A stretch of DNA of 64,000 bases from Phycisphaerales bacterium (GTDB lineage Bacteria; Planctomycetota; Phycisphaerae; Phycisphaerales; UBA5793): the NCBI GenBank assembly GCA_020852515.1, contig JADZAS010000005.1, forward strand, positions 62,001-126,000. The letters run 5' to 3'. Under the pieces are notes generated by a model. The model ran no database searches. It had not been told where the DNA came from and worked only from the letters and a program-made list of their open reading frames with translations. Shown here piece after piece: positions 59,809 through 64,000 of this stretch; position 1 is the first letter of the stretch; every line of letters begins with the position of its first letter. Made by a program: the position numbers and the translations under genes.

Positions 59809-60311
59809 GGGTACTCCTCCAGTTGGTGAGGGGAGTATATCGGCTCCGAGTATCGGGGAGGCCCGATCCTGGCGCACGAAACAGACCCGCAGCGCTCGGC
59901 TGCGGGCCTGTCGAGGCAAAGGGGGGGACTCTCGCCTCTGAATCCGAAAGCGTTCGTATCGACTTCGACGGCGCCATGCCGGGCCGGCCACACGTGCTCA
60001 AGCCGGCATCGCTCTCAACGCCAGATGGAGTATGGTTGAGAAGTCCACATACCACTCGTGCGCCACGAGTTTCCGGTCGGGACTCGCGTGCAGTGCAAAA
60101 CAACGGTCCGCGTCGAGTACCCGGCCGGAGGCGCCACTTACCCGATTCAGCGCAGAAAGGGACCCGAGTCCGCAGTCCTTTTGCAGAGTTTCTTACGAAG
60201 TCATACCCGGTTGTGCCTATTTGATGCACTCGGCATCTGGCTGGACGGTCGGTATAGTTGTCGTCGATAGAGAGACATGACAGGGCGGCGCCCCTGTGCG
60301 GAGGAGCCGAG
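59809..60311. other. 503-bp divergent intergenic region with a hairpin
   Basis: It separates the reverse-strand binding-protein gene from the forward ECF sigma gene. A stem with one mismatch (59881-59893 with 59899-59911) lies about 73 bp upstream of the binding-protein ATG. A TATACT hexamer on the reverse strand (59839 to 59834) could be a -10 box of that gene. I find no tRNA or open frame of merit. Confidence 0.5.
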
Positions 60312-60836
60312 ATGAACCTCAATCGTTCATCCACCTCGGGAGTCGACACCCTTTGGGAGACCGTCTGCGAGGATGTGCGACTGCTCGCCGAAGCGCTGAT
60401 GCGCCGCGAGCGGCCCGGCCACACCCTCCAGGCCACCGCCCTGATGAACGAGGCCTACCTTCGGATCACGCGGCGATCCGATGTGCACCAGGTCTCCCGC
60501 ATCGAGTTCCTCCAGATCGCCGCGCAGGCCATGCGGCGGGTGCTGGTCGATCACGCACGCCTCAAACTGGCGGATAAGCGCGGCGGCAAACTGCGGAAGA
60601 TCACACTCGATTCCGCTGTTCACTTCGGACAACCCGATCTCGACCTGGCAGACCTTGACGAAGCCATGGACCGTCTGGCCGAGCTCAGCACCCGCCAGGC
60701 GAAGGTCGTCGAGATGCGGTTCTTTGGTGGCCTGACGATGGCTGAAGTGGCGCAAGCGCTGGGGGTCTCGAAGCGCACGGTTGAAAGCGACTGGGCGTTT
60801 GCGCGAGCGTGGCTCCGCCAGGAGCTCAAGAGGTAG
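60312..60836 (+). CDS. ECF-type RNA polymerase sigma factor, kinase-linked
   Basis: The 174-residue protein has the ECF pattern found beside planctomycete and acidobacterial kinases: 'LLAEALMRRERPGHTLQATALMNEAYLRI' in region 2 and 'DEAMDRLAELSTRQAKVVEMRFFGGLTMAEVAQALGVSKRTVESDWAFARAWLRQEL' (core 'VVEMRFFGGLTMAEV') in region 4. A GAGGAG Shine-Dalgarno supports the ATG at 60312. It is directly followed by the Ser/Thr kinase gene (15 bp gap), and the kinase may control it by phosphorylation. Confidence 0.92.
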   Translation: MNLNRSSTSGVDTLWETVCEDVRLLAEALMRRERPGHTLQATALMNEAYLRITRRSDVHQVSRIEFLQIAAQAMRRVLVDHARLKLADKRGGKLRKITLDSAVHFGQPDLDLADLDEAMDRLAELSTRQAKVVEMRFFGGLTMAEVAQALGVSKRTVESDWAFARAWLRQELKR

Positions 60837-60851
60837 AAGCAGGATGCTGGA

Positions 60852-63071
60852 ATGGTGGAGGGGCACGCCGTGACTCCGGAGCGCCATCAGCGTATGCGCG
60901 AACTCTTTGAGGTGGCGATCGACCTCGAGGACGAGGACTGCCGTCAGTTTCTGGCCAATGCCTGCAAGGGGGACGACGAACTGTGCCGCGAGGTGCAACT
61001 GCTGCTGAGCAGCCATCGGCGTCCCGGTGAATTCCTGGATACTCCCGCAGTCATTCTCGCCGACCCGGGCGACTTCGATACGGCCCAGCCGGAACTGACG
61101 GGAACTCGCATCGGCCGATATCAGCTGCTGAGCATCATCGCGCGAGGCGGGATGGGCATCGTCTACGAGGCGGTGCAGGATCAACCCCGGCGGATCGTGG
61201 CGATCAAGGTCATGCGGCAGGGGCTGGGCTCGCAATCCGCGCTGCGGCGCTTCCAGGACGAAGCGCAGATTCTCGCGAGGCTGCGGCACCCGAACATCGC
61301 TCAGATCTTCGAAGCCGGAACTCACAATGACGTCTCGGTGCGCAGTGGCGGTGAGCCGATTCCATACTTTGCTCTGGAGTACATACCCGGCGCGCGATCG
61401 ATTACCGACCATGCGAGCGCGCGTGGGCTTTCGATACGCGATCGCCTGGCGCTCTTGGTCAAGGTCTGTGACGCCGTGCATCACGGGCACCAGAAGGGCA
61501 TCATCCACCGCGACATCAAGCCAGCGAACATCCTGGTCGATTCCGATGGCGAGCCAAAGGTGATCGACTTCGGAGTGGCGCGCGTGACGGAATCGGATGT
61601 CGCCGTCACGTCCCGGCAGACGCAGATGGGTCAGATCCTCGGCACGGTGCAGTACATGAGCCCCGAGCAGTGCGAGAGCGATCCGCACGACATCGACAGC
61701 CGAAGCGACGTCTACTCGCTGGGCATCCTCGCCTATGAACTGCTCAGCGGACAGGTCGCCTACGACACGAGCAGTTCGAGCCTTCTGCAGGCGGCGAGGA
61801 TGATCCAGGGGACGGCGCCCAAGCCCCTGTCCATGATCGACCGGCGCTTGCGCGGCGACATCGAGACCATCGTCGCCAAGGCGATGGAGAAGGATCGCGA
61901 GCGGCGCTACCAGTCAGCCGAGGCGCTTAAGAAAGACATCGATCGATACCTGAACGGCGAGCCGATCGAGGCGAGGCGGCGATCGGCGTGGGTCGGGGCG
62001 ACGCGCTGGATGGGGAAGCACCCGATCTTCACCTCGGCGATGGGCGCGACGCTGGTGGCGGTGATCATCCTGTCTACCGCGATCCTGGCTGTGTATTACG
62101 GCGTTCGGCGACCGAGCCATTATGAGTACTCAGCCAATCACAACACCGCCTGGCTCAAGAGCGGCCTGGGGGCGCAGCTGGAAACGCTCGGAGGGGCTGA
62201 AGAGCCTCCGGACTGCGTGAAAGCGATGATCGTGCCCCGGCCGAGTCGCTTCGGGGGCGGGCGCGTTACGCTGTACTGCGTCAAGTCGGGTCAGCATTCG
62301 ACGGGGCAGCAACTGTGGGTGTGCGATCCGGACGATCTCGACACGCCGGTCTGGTCGACCGGGAATGACCCGCTTCGAACGCGACCCGCCATTCGGGTCA
62401 AAGAGATGGCCGAGTCGAGCGATCAGGGTTACCTCACCTACGACTTTGCTGTCGCCGATGTGTTCCCGGAGGTGCCCGGGAACGAGATCATCGTGGTCCA
62501 TGAGCAGGTGTCCGACTCTCCCAATGCCATTCGCGTGTATGACTTTGGGGGAAACGTGCTCTTTGAAGCGTGGCACTTCGGGCACCTGGCGCAGGTCCGG
62601 TGGTGGGCACGGGAAGGGCTCCTGATCGCAGCCGGTGATCGGCACGGCATTCCCGACATTCTGCGAAACGGTTTCGGGTATCCGCCGCCGTGGCCGAAGG
62701 TCGTCATGGCGCTGCGGCCCCGCCTCGGTGGGCGTTTTGGCTGGGCCAACGAACGCGACTGGCCCGACGACTGGCGCACGGATCCGAACATCACGGAGAC
62801 GCTCGTGTGGTACAAGGTGCTCATGCCGGAGGAATGGTGGCAGGAGTTCAACTCTCCCATGGTCGACATACCGTCGGGCGCCGGCACGGGCGGCCCCTGC
62901 GTGGTGATCCACTTTGATGCATCGAAGCAAGTCGGCATGTCGTTGCAGGTGAATGCGACGGGCGATCGGATCGTCCTTCAATCCAATGATGAATTTCGCA
63001 AGTTGAGATCAGCATTCCCCGAGGAGTCGCCCACGCTTGTGGAGTGGCCTCCGAAGAAGGATGACCGGTAG
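60852..63071 (+). CDS. Membrane Ser/Thr protein kinase with large extracytoplasmic domain
   Basis: The 739-residue protein has an N-terminal helical domain (1-80), a kinase domain (about 88-370) with 'IARGGMGIVYEA' (glycine loop), Lys119 in 'VAIKVM', 'HRDIKPANI' (219-227) and 'DFGVARV' (239-245), and one membrane helix (about 393-416). The C-terminal 320 residues are outside and have beta-rich, Trp/Pro-rich sequence ('VTLYCVKSGQHSTGQQLWVCDPDDL', 'VPGNEIIVVHEQVSDSPNAIRVYDFGGNVLFEAW', core 'AIRVYDFGGNVLFEAW') like a propeller sensor. All catalytic residues are kept. It is coupled with the upstream ECF sigma gene. Confidence 0.93.
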   Translation: MVEGHAVTPERHQRMRELFEVAIDLEDEDCRQFLANACKGDDELCREVQLLLSSHRRPGEFLDTPAVILADPGDFDTAQPELTGTRIGRYQLLSIIARGGMGIVYEAVQDQPRRIVAIKVMRQGLGSQSALRRFQDEAQILARLRHPNIAQIFEAGTHNDVSVRSGGEPIPYFALEYIPGARSITDHASARGLSIRDRLALLVKVCDAVHHGHQKGIIHRDIKPANILVDSDGEPKVIDFGVARVTESDVAVTSRQTQMGQILGTVQYMSPEQCESDPHDIDSRSDVYSLGILAYELLSGQVAYDTSSSSLLQAARMIQGTAPKPLSMIDRRLRGDIETIVAKAMEKDRERRYQSAEALKKDIDRYLNGEPIEARRRSAWVGATRWMGKHPIFTSAMGATLVAVIILSTAILAVYYGVRRPSHYEYSANHNTAWLKSGLGAQLETLGGAEEPPDCVKAMIVPRPSRFGGGRVTLYCVKSGQHSTGQQLWVCDPDDLDTPVWSTGNDPLRTRPAIRVKEMAESSDQGYLTYDFAVADVFPEVPGNEIIVVHEQVSDSPNAIRVYDFGGNVLFEAWHFGHLAQVRWWAREGLLIAAGDRHGIPDILRNGFGYPPPWPKVVMALRPRLGGRFGWANERDWPDDWRTDPNITETLVWYKVLMPEEWWQEFNSPMVDIPSGAGTGGPCVVIHFDASKQVGMSLQVNATGDRIVLQSNDEFRKLRSAFPEESPTLVEWPPKKDDR

Positions 63072-63137
63072 ATTCACGCCGGGAGGCATCCAGCGCCTCT
63101 GGTGGATCGGCGTGGCGCCCGTGGCGCACCGTGAGCG

Positions 63138-64000
63138 TCACTCGGCTCGCAGGAGGCCGACCTGGCCGCGCAGCCACTCGGAAAAGCCGTCTGCCCGGGT
63201 CCGGGTGGTGAATCGTGCCGCCAATTCATCCCGACTGCCGGCGCCATCCGCTGATGCGACTGTCAGGTGCGCGGCGAAGTAACGCTGCGTCGACTCACCC
63301 GAGGCTGAGAGTTCGCCGCGCACTCTTACCGCCCTCACGTGATCCAGCGGCAGGTCGAGGCGGTGGGACCGGTCGCCAACTGGCGGCAGGCTAAGCGTTC
63401 GATGGCGTCGATTGATGATGAGATCGGCCTCGCCGCGCGAGAGTGCGAATGCCTGCCATGCGAATGCGGCTGCGCCCGCAACGGGCGCGACGATCCACAC
63501 GCCGTAGACAAATTCGAATGACGGAGCCATGTGCAGCGCGAAGCCGGCGATGAAGACGCTGACAAAGGGAACACCAATCACGCCGCCGGCGAAGGCGACG
63601 ATCGGAAGCAGGCGCGGCAGGCGAGCGCGGATCTCGTCACGCCGTTCGATGATCTTCACGCCTCCCGCCGGCGGATCGGTGATGAATACGCGCAGCCAGT
63701 AACAGAAAAGTCCCCACGCGCCGGCAATGAGCAGGTTCGGAACGGTCATGAACAGCATCAGGAAGGCGTCGCTTGAGTCGAGTTCCGTGCTCAGCACCGC
63801 GTCGTCGGGTTGGTTGGGGTTGTAGTGGACGATCACTTCGCTTCCGGGCGAATACCGGGCCACGATCTCTTCGGCATATGAGGGATCGGAGAGGCCGAGG
63901 TTGCCGTGTCGCCACGCACTGCTCTCGAAATTCTTGCCGTCGATCTCGTAGGCGAACGTAATCTCCGGGCGGTGCGAGTTTCCGCCCTCGGAGTCGGCAG
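63138..64000 (-). CDS. DUF3592-domain membrane protein, 5' part outside the window
   Basis: The reverse frame is open from 64000 to the stop at 63138, at least 287 residues, so its start lies beyond the right edge. Visible are a DUF3592-like part ('FAYEIDGKNFESSAW', 'EEIVARYSPGSEVIVHYNPNQPDDAVL') and then two or three membrane helices ('FLMLFMTVPNLLIAGAWGLFCYWL', 'LLPIVAFAGGVIGVPFVSVFIAGFAL', 'VYGVWIVAPVAGAAAFAWQAFAL'). A cytoplasmic tail follows. Role is unknown. Confidence 0.82.
   Translation of the reverse strand, partial: ADSEGGNSHRPEITFAYEIDGKNFESSAWRHGNLGLSDPSYAEEIVARYSPGSEVIVHYNPNQPDDAVLSTELDSSDAFLMLFMTVPNLLIAGAWGLFCYWLRVFITDPPAGGVKIIERRDEIRARLPRLLPIVAFAGGVIGVPFVSVFIAGFALHMAPSFEFVYGVWIVAPVAGAAAFAWQAFALSRGEADLIINRRHRTLSLPPVGDRSHRLDLPLDHVRAVRVRGELSASGESTQRYFAAHLTVASADGAGSRDELAARFTTRTRADGFSEWLRGQVGLLRAE

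Noticed and set aside
59881-59935. tRNA-like or structured RNA at 59881-59935
   Set aside because: Contains a strong stem but no cloverleaf, no T-loop sequence (GTTCGA) and no acceptor pairing could be found; recorded only as a hairpin.

Overview
This GC-rich (about 65%) window from a Gram-negative bacterium most resembles a planctomycete, probably class Phycisphaerae. That placement is inferred from gene content, not from a marker tree. The supporting signs are an ECF sigma factor beside a membrane Ser/Thr kinase, a PadR regulator with a HAAS-type membrane partner, many secreted proteins and lipoproteins of unknown role, pseudopilin-like (GspG) segments outside a secretion locus, a DUF11 lipoprotein, and lpxA. 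Genes are short, densely packed units on both strands. There is no rRNA, CRISPR array, prophage or recognisable tRNA. The only mobile element is a decayed RAYT transposase with its REP repeats.

Layout. 1-10.8 kb: edge fragment, aroC, a GNAT acetyltransferase, a PadR/HAAS pair with a clear operator-like dyad, a TPR protein, a lipoprotein, lipB, lpxA, a WalJ-like MBL hydrolase, an ACP-like membrane repeat protein and a methyltransferase. 10.9-16.2 kb: ispG, the RAYT/REP locus, and two secreted proteins sharing a C-terminal domain. 16.3-24.4 kb: a TraB-like protein carrying a pseudopilin-like insert behind an ExbB/TolQ-type channel gene, a YqaA/DedA membrane protein, galE, mtnA, a BNR-repeat secreted protein and typA. 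24.4-38 kb: zinc-ribbon and membrane proteins, a DUF2202 ferritin-like lipoprotein, a stand-alone glycogen-binding-domain protein, lipoproteins, an M14 carboxypeptidase, a DUF11 lipoprotein, a STAS protein and a sugar-type ABC ATPase.

38-48.6 kb: a secreted protein with a strong terminator, then a ParA-type ATPase fused to a glycogen-binding domain and followed by a P-loop-less partner, a GT39-type glycosyltransferase, an iron-type binding lipoprotein, cysS, a DLH-like lipoprotein and a methyltransferase. 48.7-64 kb: a secreted TPR protein, an ECF sigma/anti-sigma pair, metG, nadE, a DUF6265 lipoprotein, rlmE, a secreted alpha/beta hydrolase, a ribose-type binding protein, the ECF sigma-kinase pair and a DUF3592 protein cut by the window edge.

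Housekeeping genes (aroC, lipB, lpxA, ispG, mtnA, typA, cysS, metG, nadE, rlmE) are scattered rather than in pathway operons. The best candidate for something undescribed is the ParA/glycogen-binding fusion with its partner (39101-41957), which looks like a positioning or partitioning module for a glucan-based cargo. Next come the ACP-like membrane repeat protein (8549-9841) and the TraB/pseudopilin chimera (16387-17655).
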